Made by a program: the position numbers and the translations under genes. DNA of 64,000 nucleotides from Chloroflexi bacterium 54-19 (GTDB lineage Bacteria > Chloroflexota > Chloroflexia > Chloroheliales > Chloroheliaceae). The stretch lies in NCBI GenBank assembly GCA_001898225.1, contig MKTJ01000044.1:268367-332366 (forward strand), given 5' to 3'. Below the pieces are notes generated by a model. It searched no databases and was not told where the DNA came from. It saw nothing but the letters and a program-made list of their open reading frames with translations. Positions 33,769 to 41,595 of the stretch are shown piece after piece. The first letter of the stretch is position 1. Every line of letters begins with the position of its first letter.

Positions 33769-34575
33769 CTAGATCTTGTGGGAATTGCCGTTAAGTTTCT
33801 CGGCTAAACTGACAGGAATGGCTTGAGAAACAGCGACTTCACTTTCAGCCGGGGTTGGCCGGCGTAAAGCTTGCAAACCGTTCATAATCGACTCCTCCAC
33901 GCTTGTGAGATGCCGCAGCATTAAGCGGCGGGCCCCGGCCGGGTCGTTACTTAAAATGGCATGGGCCAGGTCGTTGTGTTCCCCGGCGGACCGGGCCGGG
34001 CGACCGGGAATACTCAGGCTTTCTTTACGGGCGTCCGCCAGCAAATCGAGCAGGTTTAGCATTACTCTTAAAAGGATGGTATTGCCCCCCGCTTCGATTA
34101 CCGCCAGGTGAAAAGCGGCATCCAACCGGGCCAGGGAGGCCGGGTCGTGTAAGGCCTGATTGGCCTGCTCGACAATCTTTTTAATTTTGTCGAACCCCTG
34201 AGGCTGGCCTCGTTCGGCGGCCCACCCCGCCGCTTCTACCTCAATCAGCTTGCGTACTTCAAAAAGTTCTCTAAGAGAGCCTTCCCGGACGGTTAAAAGA
34301 TTGGCAATCTGGCCGGTTATCCGGTCCTGGTTGGCCACATATATACCGGAGCCGTGGGTCACTTTTAAGATGCCCTGGCCCGCCAGCAACTTGATGGCAT
34401 CCCTGATTGCGGTGCGGCTTACTCCAAGTTGCAGGGCCAGTTCGCGTTCAGGCGGCAAGCGGTCACCCGGTTTGAATTTTCCTTTAGCTATCTCCTCGGA
34501 TAACTGGGCCGCTAACTTCTGGCCGATTGATACATGGTCAGAAGCATAAACGGCAACCTCATTTGGCTTTTCCAA
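33769..34575 (-). CDS. GntR family regulator, FadR/FCD subfamily
   Basis: A 268-residue regulator. The winged helix is at about 15-80 (R-L-P-P-E-R-E-L-A, G-V-S-R-T-A-I-R-D-A-I, H-G-S-G-I-Y-V), followed by a helical FCD ligand domain whose Asp/His metal residues are typical of regulators sensing small carboxylates. The TTG start is preceded by AGGGGTGG. Encoded inside the cluster, it probably represses the whole set and responds to an acid intermediate such as sulfolactate. FadR-type proteins bind T-N-G-T-N3-A-C-N-A palindromes; two such sites lie upstream of suyA. Confidence 0.93.
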   Translation of the reverse strand: MEKPNEVAVYASDHVSIGQKLAAQLSEEIAKGKFKPGDRLPPERELALQLGVSRTAIRDAIKLLAGQGILKVTHGSGIYVANQDRITGQIANLLTVREGSLRELFEVRKLIEVEAAGWAAERGQPQGFDKIKKIVEQANQALHDPASLARLDAAFHLAVIEAGGNTILLRVMLNLLDLLADARKESLSIPGRPARSAGEHNDLAHAILSNDPAGARRLMLRHLTSVEESIMNGLQALRRPTPAESEVAVSQAIPVSLAEKLNGNSHKI

Positions 34576-34606
34576 AATCCACCCCTCATAAGCATTTAAG
34601 ATATCC

Positions 34607-35656
34607 CTATAAATCCAGGGGCTTTACCCCCAGCCTGACGGCCCATTGGTTCAGGGCAGAAATGGTTTCTTCGGGCAGTTGGATACCGGAGGCCAGTTGT
34701 TGCGTGCGAGTCACGGCCCGCCGCTCACCCGGCAGCCTGATCTGGGAAAAACCTTCCGCCAGCGAAGTCGCCTTCAATTCCGCCATCAAACCCTCTAACT
34801 GGGCCAGGAAGATATCCTGCGGGATAAATCTTTTAGTGTCAATGGCCATAAACCAATGGCCGACATTGGCCGGGTTGGTATCCTGTTCGAGGATGGAATT
34901 TACATGGGGGCCAAAAGCTGCCCCGCTCAAAACGCCGCAAAGGACCTCGACGGCCAGGGCTAAAGCAAACCCCTTGGCTCCGCCCAGCGGCAGGAGAGCC
35001 CCGGCCAGGGCTGCCCTGGCATCGATAGTTTCGCGCCCGTCTTTGTCGACTGCCCAACCGCTCGGAATAGGCCGGTTGGCTTTAGCAGCCTGGATTATCT
35101 TACCCCGCGCGACCACGCTCAAAGATAAATCAATCGAAAGCGGCTGACCGGAGGTGGTTGGGAAAGCCAGGGCCAGCGGGTTTGTTCCAAGGTAGGCTTC
35201 TCGACCACCCCAGGCCGGTAGGGCCGGGGGTGAATTCGTGGCGGAAATCCCGATCATTCCGGCCCGGGCGGCCATGTGGGTATAAAAGGCCGCGGCCCCG
35301 TAATGGTTGCTGTTACAGGCCGTCACCGACCCCACCCCGGCTTCTTTAGCCAGTTCGATAGCCGCTTTCATCGCGGCCACCCCGACCACCTGGCCGAGCG
35401 TATTCCCGCCATCAACTCGCCCGGTCCCGGCGGCGGTCTGTTCAAAGCGGACTATCCCTCGCGGGTCAAGCTGGCCCCGTTCAATCGCGGCCAGGTAAAT
35501 CGGCAAGCGCATTACCCCGTGGGAATTGGTACCTTCCAGGTCGGCCTCTACCAGAACTTCGGCGCATTGGGCGGCGGCCTTGTCAGGTACCCCTGCCCCG
35601 GTCAGCAAACAGGTACAGGTAGTTTTCAAATCCTGTGCAGTTACACTTATACCCAT
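34607..35656 (-). CDS. comC: malate/L-lactate dehydrogenase family; candidate (R)-sulfolactate dehydrogenase
   Basis: A 349-residue Ldh2/MDH2 enzyme (not Rossmann LDH) using NAD(P). It has T-N-S-H-G-V-M-R with H46, the catalytic region N-S-N-H-Y-G with H118, and G-T-N-P-L-A-L-A. ComC proteins of this family interconvert sulfopyruvate and (R)-sulfolactate. Placed right after the SlcC-like gene and close to suyAB, this fits the known two-enzyme inversion of (S)- to (R)-sulfolactate. AAGGAG precedes the ATG. The symbol is by family and context; ureidoglycolate or malate dehydrogenase are family alternatives. Confidence 0.85.
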   Translation of the reverse strand: MGISVTAQDLKTTCTCLLTGAGVPDKAAAQCAEVLVEADLEGTNSHGVMRLPIYLAAIERGQLDPRGIVRFEQTAAGTGRVDGGNTLGQVVGVAAMKAAIELAKEAGVGSVTACNSNHYGAAAFYTHMAARAGMIGISATNSPPALPAWGGREAYLGTNPLALAFPTTSGQPLSIDLSLSVVARGKIIQAAKANRPIPSGWAVDKDGRETIDARAALAGALLPLGGAKGFALALAVEVLCGVLSGAAFGPHVNSILEQDTNPANVGHWFMAIDTKRFIPQDIFLAQLEGLMAELKATSLAEGFSQIRLPGERRAVTRTQQLASGIQLPEETISALNQWAVRLGVKPLDL

Positions 35657-35720
35657 AACCGGCGCACTCCTTAACCAGACCCTAAAAACCTTTCACCATC
35701 AGAAATTCCTAGCCGTCAAC

Positions 35721-36665
35721 TCAGGCGCAGAGCAGCGGGTTAACCGCTTTACCTTCTAAAACTTCGCTTACCGCCTGACAGACCAGCGTGGCCGTCCGGT
35801 ACTGGGCTTCCTGGGTAAGCCCGCCCACGTGAGGAGTCAGGATAATATTGTCCAGGCCCTGCCATAAGTCCGGGTTGGGCGGTTCCTGGGCAAAGACATC
35901 CAGGACTGCCCCGGCGATTTTGCCTTCTCGCAGGTGGGCTGCCAGGGCCGGTTCATCCACGATATGGCCGCGCGAAGTGTTAATCAGTATTGCCGAGGGT
36001 TTGAGAAGGGCCAGTCTTTCCGCCCCAAGCAACCCTCTCGTTTCGGCAATCAACGGGACGTGAATACTGATAAAATCGGCCTGGGCCAGGGTTTCTTCGA
36101 GGGTAACAAGTTTCGCGCTGGTCTCAACTACTGCCGCCGAGGTCGGCAGCAGCAGCGGGTCGTAGGCCAGGATTTGCATTTGAAAAGCCCTGGCTCTAAG
36201 GGCCACCCGCATTCCAATATCGCCCAGCCCGACCAAACCGAGGGTTTTACCGCTCAGTTCCGTACCGTAAAAAGCTTCCCTGTTCCAACCGCCTTCCAGG
36301 ACGTGGCGAGTCGCCGGGCCAAAACGGCGGGCCGAGGCCAGCATTGCTCCCAGTACATATTCGGCTACTGCCGTTGCGTTGGCTCCCCTGGCGAAAACTA
36401 CCGGCACCTGGCGCTGTCTGGCGGCGGCCAGGTCGATATTGTCCAGGCCAACCCCTAACCGGCCCACAATTTTTAAGTTGGGAGCCTTCTCCAGGAGGGC
36501 CGCGGTTACTTTGGTCTGGTTGCGCACAATCAGGGCATCGGCTTCTTTAAGGTAAGCGGTCAGTTCGGGAGACCGCCAAAGGGCCGGGTCATAAATTACC
36601 TTTGAAACCGGTTCAAGCAACTGTAGACCCCGTTGGTCGATTGTTTCCGTAACCACCACCAGCAT
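35721..36665 (-). CDS. slcC: D-2-hydroxyacid dehydrogenase family; candidate (S)-sulfolactate dehydrogenase
   Basis: A 314-residue SerA-like dehydrogenase. The NAD motif is G146-L-G148-D-I-G151 and the full catalytic triad is R232, E261 and H279 (in L-T-P-H-V-G-G). It lacks the ACT/regulatory domain of biosynthetic SerA, as expected for a catabolic enzyme. SlcC of this family oxidises (S)-sulfolactate to sulfopyruvate, and its neighbours here are the ComC-like and SuyAB-like genes of the same published pathway. AAAGGAG lies upstream of the ATG. Alone it could be a hydroxypyruvate or phosphoglycerate dehydrogenase; the context makes SlcC more likely. Confidence 0.86.
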   Translation of the reverse strand: MLVVVTETIDQRGLQLLEPVSKVIYDPALWRSPELTAYLKEADALIVRNQTKVTAALLEKAPNLKIVGRLGVGLDNIDLAAARQRQVPVVFARGANATAVAEYVLGAMLASARRFGPATRHVLEGGWNREAFYGTELSGKTLGLVGLGDIGMRVALRARAFQMQILAYDPLLLPTSAAVVETSAKLVTLEETLAQADFISIHVPLIAETRGLLGAERLALLKPSAILINTSRGHIVDEPALAAHLREGKIAGAVLDVFAQEPPNPDLWQGLDNIILTPHVGGLTQEAQYRTATLVCQAVSEVLEGKAVNPLLCA

Positions 36666-36743
36666 AACTGCTTCACTCCTTTGTTAAACACTCCCTGAGG
36701 CCGCCCGAAACTAAAGACTAAGACCGCTGAAAAATTGATTTGC

Positions 36744-37925
36744 TCAGGCGCTCCGGTACAGTTTGGTCAGGACAAATTCGCGGTGTCCTAATGTTTCGGC
36801 GCAGGTCACCCGGCCATTGGCGGTCCGCCGGATCATTTCCATTACCATGTCTCCGGCCTGGTCGAGGGTTAGTTCCCCGCTCAAAATTCCGCTGACATCC
36901 ACGTCAATATGTTCGCTCATGGTGCGGGCAGTCTTGGGGTTAGCCGTAATCTTTATAACCGGCTCAATTGGGTTCCCGATAATATTCCCCTGGCCGGTGG
37001 TGAAAAGATGGATAGCGGCCCCGGCGGCGGCCATCAGGGTTACGCATTCGGCAGCGGCGGAGGAAGTATCCATAAAATAAAGACCGGGTTCGGCGGATTG
37101 TTTGTCGAAGCCTTGCGGGGTTTCGGCCGGATGAAGGACCCCGACTACCTGGGAAGTGCGGCCCATTTTCTGGACATTCCCGAGGGCTTTTTCTTCGATA
37201 GTGGTCAGCCCGCCTTTGATATTGCCTTCGGTCGGCTGCGACCCCAGGAGGCTGACCCCCTGGTCCTCAATAAACTTAATATAACTGGTATGAATTTCCA
37301 TAAATGCATCTTTTATTTCGGGGGTAGCGCAGCGGGCTGCTATCAGGTGTTCTCCACCGGTAACTTCCGAGGTTTCACCGAAATAAACAATACTTTTCAT
37401 ACCGGTCAGGCGGTCTACTACATTCCCGCAAGTAGGATTTGAAGCCAGCCCGGAAGTAGTATCGGATTCGCCGCATTTGACGCTGATGGTCAGTTCACTC
37501 ATGCTAACTTCTTCGCGCTGTAATTCGGTAGCGGACTGTAAGAATTCGGCGGCCTTGCGGGTAGCCTTAGCAATAGTCATAATGTCGCCGGTCTCTTCAA
37601 TCGCAAAACCGGCCACCGGTTTCCCGGTATCGCTGATGCCGTCTACGATTCTTTTGGTCCAGACCGGTTCGATGCCAATGACAATCACGGCTGCAACATT
37701 AGGATTGCGTCCGGTGCCAATCAGGGTGCGAAAATGCAATTCCAGGTCTTCACCAAACTGCAACCGGCCATAAGGGTGGGGCAGGGCCAGGGTGCCGGGC
37801 ACGTTGCTGGCTACATGTTCGCAAGCGGCGTTGGAAAGGTCGTCAACCGGGAGAATAATGACATGGTTGCGGACCCCGATTTGACCGTTGGGACGCCTGT
37901 AAGCATAAATCTTAGGTATATCCAT
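36744..37925 (-). CDS. suyB: UxaA-family lyase large subunit; candidate (R)-sulfolactate sulfo-lyase beta subunit
   Basis: A 393-residue large subunit of the UxaA/altronate dehydratase family. It has R-R-P-N-G-Q-I-G-V-R-N-H near the N-terminus, K-C-G-E-S-D-T-T-S-G-L-A-S-N-P (iron-site region), G-G-L-T-T-I-E-E-K-A-L-G, and T-T-G-Q-G-N. Length, the V-D-D-L-S-N-A-A segment and the G-H-R-E-F-V-L-T-K-L end agree with what I recall of SuyB, which with SuyA splits (R)-sulfolactate into pyruvate and sulfite. It is encoded separately from its small subunit, 46 bp upstream. An altronate or galactarate dehydratase is the alternative, but the adjacent sulfolactate dehydrogenases favour SuyB. Confidence 0.86.
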   Translation of the reverse strand: MDIPKIYAYRRPNGQIGVRNHVIILPVDDLSNAACEHVASNVPGTLALPHPYGRLQFGEDLELHFRTLIGTGRNPNVAAVIVIGIEPVWTKRIVDGISDTGKPVAGFAIEETGDIMTIAKATRKAAEFLQSATELQREEVSMSELTISVKCGESDTTSGLASNPTCGNVVDRLTGMKSIVYFGETSEVTGGEHLIAARCATPEIKDAFMEIHTSYIKFIEDQGVSLLGSQPTEGNIKGGLTTIEEKALGNVQKMGRTSQVVGVLHPAETPQGFDKQSAEPGLYFMDTSSAAAECVTLMAAAGAAIHLFTTGQGNIIGNPIEPVIKITANPKTARTMSEHIDVDVSGILSGELTLDQAGDMVMEMIRRTANGRVTCAETLGHREFVLTKLYRSA

Positions 37926-37971
37926 TCGGGTTATCCCTCTTTTTCTTATTCTATCCTTAAGCTCACTGCCG

Positions 37972-38307
37972 TTAACTTATGGTTACAAGTTGGCCGTCAT
38001 CAGCGCGCACCACCGATTTTTTCCAGCGCAGGCTTTGCAAATTATGGACGTGCACGTGGTCTCCGGCCTTTATATCTACAAAAGCCTCCCCAATTGCAAC
38101 GCCGTACTTGATTACTTCGGAACCTTTTGCAATATCGCGCAAAGCCACTTTGTGCCCAAGGGGTACCGCCTGCCTGGTTTTCAAAGGGAGATAGTGGCCG
38201 TTGCTCATAATAAGAGCTTCAACTTCTTCCCCTGCCGCCACATCTTCGACCGCCACGCCGACCATATCTTCGGGCTCGTGAACCAGAAATTTATGTCTTG
38301 CTGACAT
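37972..38307 (-). CDS. suyA: SAF-domain small subunit; candidate (R)-sulfolactate sulfo-lyase alpha subunit
   Basis: A 111-residue protein with the small SAF/UxaA-N fold: V-A-V-E-D-V-A-A-G-E-E-V, then A-V-P-L-G-H-K-V-A-L-R-D-I-A-K-G, and Y-G-V-A-I-G. These domains form the substrate entrance of altronate-dehydratase-type lyases and occur as a separate SuyA subunit in sulfolactate sulfo-lyase. GAGGAGG lies 10 nt before the ATG. It is the first gene of the 17-kb reverse-strand cluster and directly faces the 850-bp regulatory spacer and the LysR gene. Confidence 0.87.
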   Translation of the reverse strand: MSARHKFLVHEPEDMVGVAVEDVAAGEEVEALIMSNGHYLPLKTRQAVPLGHKVALRDIAKGSEVIKYGVAIGEAFVDIKAGDHVHVHNLQSLRWKKSVVRADDGQLVTIS

Positions 38308-38497
38308 TGCTAGGGTACCTCCTCGCCTTACTTAAAATTCCCGTAAAAGATAAGCAATTCGGGCTTCGGTTCCTTTCAGGTACAGTCTTATTTAGAACTC
38401 TGAAACCGGGTAAAATAAAACTATAGCGAAAGTTAACTTCCGGCTGACTTAACAAATTATTTTGATAAAAAAGATTTTGAAATATGCAGGCAGTCAA

Positions 38498-38514
38498 AAT
38501 TGGTATTACCAATT
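38498..38514. promoter_or_regulatory. perfect palindrome AATTGGTATTACCAATT, FadR-type operator candidate
   Basis: Perfect 8-bp arms around a single T, with core TGGT-ATT-ACCA. This fits the T-N-G-T-N3-A-C-N-A pattern of FadR-subfamily GntR sites. It is 191 bp upstream of suyA. Confidence 0.6.
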
Positions 38515-38961
38515 AAATTAAACAAAATAAAATCTTTTTTGTCCAATATATAATCCCTCTGACCTTATAACTTTAAGTTATAAGGCTCTGCTGCCGGTGT
38601 GCGATTACTGGTTTGGTATGAGATGTTTTTCAGCAGTTTTAGCAGAATCAAAATTCCTTTCAGGGTCGCTCTTAGATTAGTGGAACCCTTATAGCCTGAC
38701 AATAGCAAAAATTAAATAAAATCTCTTTATTCTATAACCATTAGTTATGGCTTTAATGAGTAGTATGTGTTTGAGTTATAAAAACTTTGGGCTAAAATTA
38801 GGTTAAGTGGACTATTTCAAGAAAAAATAAGAATTAAAAGAGTAATTAAATGACAAAAAACTCTTCAAAATATTTAATATAGTTTAGAAAGGGTTTTAAA
38901 ACGTTTAGATGAGGGGATTTTAGAGTTAAGGTTTTTATATTTTATAAAAATGCTCTGCCAA

Positions 38962-38979
38962 AATTAGGTAATACCAATT
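38962..38979. promoter_or_regulatory. second TACCAATT palindrome, AATTAGGTAATACCAATT
   Basis: A near-palindrome sharing the half-site TACCAATT exactly with the site at 38498. It is 177 bp ahead of the lysR start, near the other end of the spacer. A pair of sites flanking the divergent promoters could support cooperative binding or looping (inference). Confidence 0.5.
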
Positions 38980-39155
38980 ATAATAAAGTCAAAATACCTT
39001 TGGGTAATTTAAGGTTTTTACAACCTATCTGACCGCTCAGGTTATTGGCTAATTTACCGGCCTTATGCTTGCAAATCATAGGGGTTAAAGGGGTCCTTTG
39101 CCGGTATAAGTTTAACTTAAGCTTCCGGTTGGCCGGCTGAAAGGCTTTGAATTCG

Positions 39156-40049
39156 ATGATTAATACCAATCATTTGTATTTATTCTACCGGGTAGCTGAA
39201 CAACAGCATTTTACCCGGGCCGCCGAAGAGCTTTTTATCAGCCAACCGGCAGTCTCAAAACAGGTCAAAGAACTGGAGAAAGAACTGGGAGTGACCCTTT
39301 TTGAAGCCAATACCCGGCGTAAAGTCCAACTTACCGAGGTAGGCCAAATTTTATACGATTATGCTACCCAGATTTTCGGCCAGGTCGAAGAAGTTGAGCA
39401 GGTTATTAATGAAATCAAGGGTCTGCGTCGAGGCCGGTTGGCTATAGGCGCAACCACCACTATTGGAATTTACTTGCTCCCGGCCCTCCTGGCCCAGTTT
39501 AAGACTTCCTATCCTCTGATAGATTTGTTTTTAGACATTGAAAATAACGAACAAATTCAGCAAAAAGTGTTAAGCCATCAGCTTGAACTTGGCCTGGTCG
39601 AAGGTTTTGTAGAACATAAAGAACTGGTTGCCGTGGACTGGAAACCGGATGAGCTTGTCCCGATTGCGGCTCCTCATCACAATTTAACTATGCAAAGCCA
39701 GCGAGAACCTTTAACCCTGGCCCAGGTTTTAGCTTACCCTCTTATTTTACGGGAAAAAGGTTCCGGGACCAGGGATGTCCTGGAAAAAGCCCTCGCCAAC
39801 CGCCCGGAAAAATGGCAGATGCATATGGAGTTGGGAAGCACTGAAGCCATAAAACGTGCCGTTTCGGCAGGTCTGGGTATATCTTTTGTTTCCAATAGCA
39901 CAATCGAGCTGGAAGAACTGACAGGGCGATTGGTGGGCTTGCCAATAAGCGATTTTAAGTTAAAAAGGATCCTTTGTCTGATACACCGGCCAAATCATCA
40001 TTTTTCACCTGCCGCCCAGGCCTTATTAGATTTAATGAATATTAATTAA
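39156..40049 (+). CDS. LysR family transcriptional regulator
   Basis: A 297-residue LysR regulator. It has an N-terminal winged helix (L-F-Y-R-V-A-E-Q-Q-H-F-T-R-A-A, then S-Q-P-A-V-S-K-Q-V-K-E-L-E) and a two-lobe effector domain from about 95. It starts at ATG 39156 with AAAGG upstream; a TTG at 39147 is in frame. It is divergent from suyA across a long spacer, the classic position for a LysR activator of the opposing operon. The cluster would thus have two regulators, LysR and FadR-type; whether LysR senses a sulfonate, sulfite or cysteine precursor is unknown. Confidence 0.93.
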   Translation: MINTNHLYLFYRVAEQQHFTRAAEELFISQPAVSKQVKELEKELGVTLFEANTRRKVQLTEVGQILYDYATQIFGQVEEVEQVINEIKGLRRGRLAIGATTTIGIYLLPALLAQFKTSYPLIDLFLDIENNEQIQQKVLSHQLELGLVEGFVEHKELVAVDWKPDELVPIAAPHHNLTMQSQREPLTLAQVLAYPLILREKGSGTRDVLEKALANRPEKWQMHMELGSTEAIKRAVSAGLGISFVSNSTIELEELTGRLVGLPISDFKLKRILCLIHRPNHHFSPAAQALLDLMNIN

Positions 40050-40439
40050 AGCACCTTAAAGAGTAAATGAATCGGTCCGCTTCTAAGCTGGCTTGGTTGG
40101 CTTTGAACTAGGCGCGCTTTGCCGGGTTAAGCTCGGAGGCGGCCAGACCTTTTGCGTGAGCATCTCAATCGGTTAAGCAGATGGGAGAAAGAGGAGGCAC
40201 TTAACTTTTAATGATGTTGACCTTCCCAAAGCTGGCTTAGCTCATGCAAATTTCTTAAATCTTGTGAGAATGCTTGCATTTTTATATCTGGCTCAATTAC
40301 TTAGCAACTTGCTATAAAATAAAAAACTGATTTGGGTTTGGTAAGTTCCGGTAAAACACCAGGCAGCGGCGACTTGGGGGCCGGTTTTGTTGAATAAGGC
40401 AACCGCATTTAGCCACCTCTTTTACAAGCGACTTGTTTT
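40050..40439. other. intergenic region, no gene seen
   Basis: A 390-bp spacer between the convergent LysR and LacI-type genes. No open frame with a ribosome-binding site and no clear terminator hairpin was found. Confidence 0.4.
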
Positions 40440-41465
40440 TTAGGTGGACTCACGCTCGATCAAAAACGGAAGCGGGTTTGGTTTTAATTCAGAAAAAGAC
40501 TTCTCTCTATTACCTTTTTTCTGGGCAATCAAATCGACAGCTTGTTCGGCGATATGCTTTACGTTTAAGCTGACCGAGGTCAGGCTGGGAACGGTATAGT
40601 CACAAAAAGGGGTATTATCCGAACCGATTAAGGCGATATCCTGGGGCACTTTGAAGCCCTTTTCCAGCAGAGCCCGTAGCAGCGGAAAAGAGTATTCATC
40701 ACTGAAACCATAGATAGCGGTTGGCCGGTCCGGGTCAGCTTGTAACTGGCTAACAATTTGCCGCATCTCGTTAAGGTTCGGGCCTTCAACCGGGAAAACC
40801 CGAAAGGCAGGGTAACCTGCGTTTTCCAAAATATCTTTTATGCCTTTAACCCGGCCCGCCAGGTTTGTGACTTGCAGCCTGTTTTGGGGAGCAATCATAC
40901 CAATTTTGCGGTGCCCTCGTTCTAACAGGTAGAGGGCAACAATCTTACCGACCTCGAAGGCCCGTTCATGAAAGTAGTTGTCATTATGAAGGTGATTGGC
41001 TTGAAAGTAAACCAGGGAAGCGGTGCTCTGACTTTGCACCTGCTCTAATTCGGAGGTTAAATAGCCACCCGGCATCCCGATTACCCCGGCGGGTTGGTGC
41101 GATAGCAGCCGTAACAAAAAATTGTGACGATGTTCTTCGTCCGGGTCATCATTAAAGTAGACGGCTAAAGTGTAGCCCAACTCCTTCGCCCGCTGGTGCA
41201 TCCCCCGTATAAGTTCGGTGGTAAAAAGGGTGAGAGGGCGATCGGCCACAAAATAAATTTCGTCACTCTGGCCTTTTCGCAGGGTACGAGCTACCTGGTG
41301 AACCTGGTAATTTAGTTCACGCGCCGCCGCTAAAACCTTTTCGCGGGTTTCCGCTTTAATACTCAGGTTGGGAGTGTTGTTCAATACATAAGAAACAGTG
41401 GTGCGCGAGACCCCGGCTAGCCGGGCCACATCAAAACTGGTTACGGGCCGCTCCTCAGTTGCCAT
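40440..41465 (-). CDS. LacI family transcriptional regulator of the sulfatase cluster
   Basis: A 341-residue LacI-type repressor with helix-turn-helix (S-F-D-V-A-R-L-A-G-V-S-R-T-T-V-S-Y-V-L-N) and a sugar-binding core domain (G-S-D-N-T-P-F-C-D-Y and related). It lies 130 bp beyond the sulfatase-maturase gene on the same strand and is probably the last member or neighbour of the sulfatase unit. The twin perfect palindromes at the head of that unit are a reasonable target. It differs clearly from the LacI protein at 11056-12060. Confidence 0.94.
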   Translation of the reverse strand: MATEERPVTSFDVARLAGVSRTTVSYVLNNTPNLSIKAETREKVLAAARELNYQVHQVARTLRKGQSDEIYFVADRPLTLFTTELIRGMHQRAKELGYTLAVYFNDDPDEEHRHNFLLRLLSHQPAGVIGMPGGYLTSELEQVQSQSTASLVYFQANHLHNDNYFHERAFEVGKIVALYLLERGHRKIGMIAPQNRLQVTNLAGRVKGIKDILENAGYPAFRVFPVEGPNLNEMRQIVSQLQADPDRPTAIYGFSDEYSFPLLRALLEKGFKVPQDIALIGSDNTPFCDYTVPSLTSVSLNVKHIAEQAVDLIAQKKGNREKSFSELKPNPLPFLIEREST

Positions 41466-41595
41466 TTGCCCTATCCTTCTATAATGAATTATGGTGCCTG
41501 TTATTTTACTATATGTCTCGAATCTTTTCGTTAAGTTTAATAAAGTGGCGCTAAAGTCCGATTAGAAGTGGAATTGTAACTGGAACTTGCAATAG

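Larger units (their letters stand above)
38308..39155. promoter_or_regulatory. AT-rich divergent regulatory region between suyA and lysR
   Basis: This 848-bp spacer is clearly more AT-rich than the flanking genes and has no believable gene. It holds the two TGGT/ACCA palindromes listed separately. Further half-site-like TACCAAT copies occur, one just inside the LysR gene at about 39163-39170. Its length is unusual for the window and suggests complex control of the sulfosugar cluster. I could not fix a -35/-10 pair with confidence. Confidence 0.5.

Noticed and set aside
36744..38307. Altronate or galactarate dehydratase (UxaA) instead of SuyAB
   Set aside because: Not excluded, but no uronate isomerase or mannonate/altronate dehydrogenases are nearby, while two sulfolactate-type dehydrogenases are adjacent and the subunits are split as in SuyAB.
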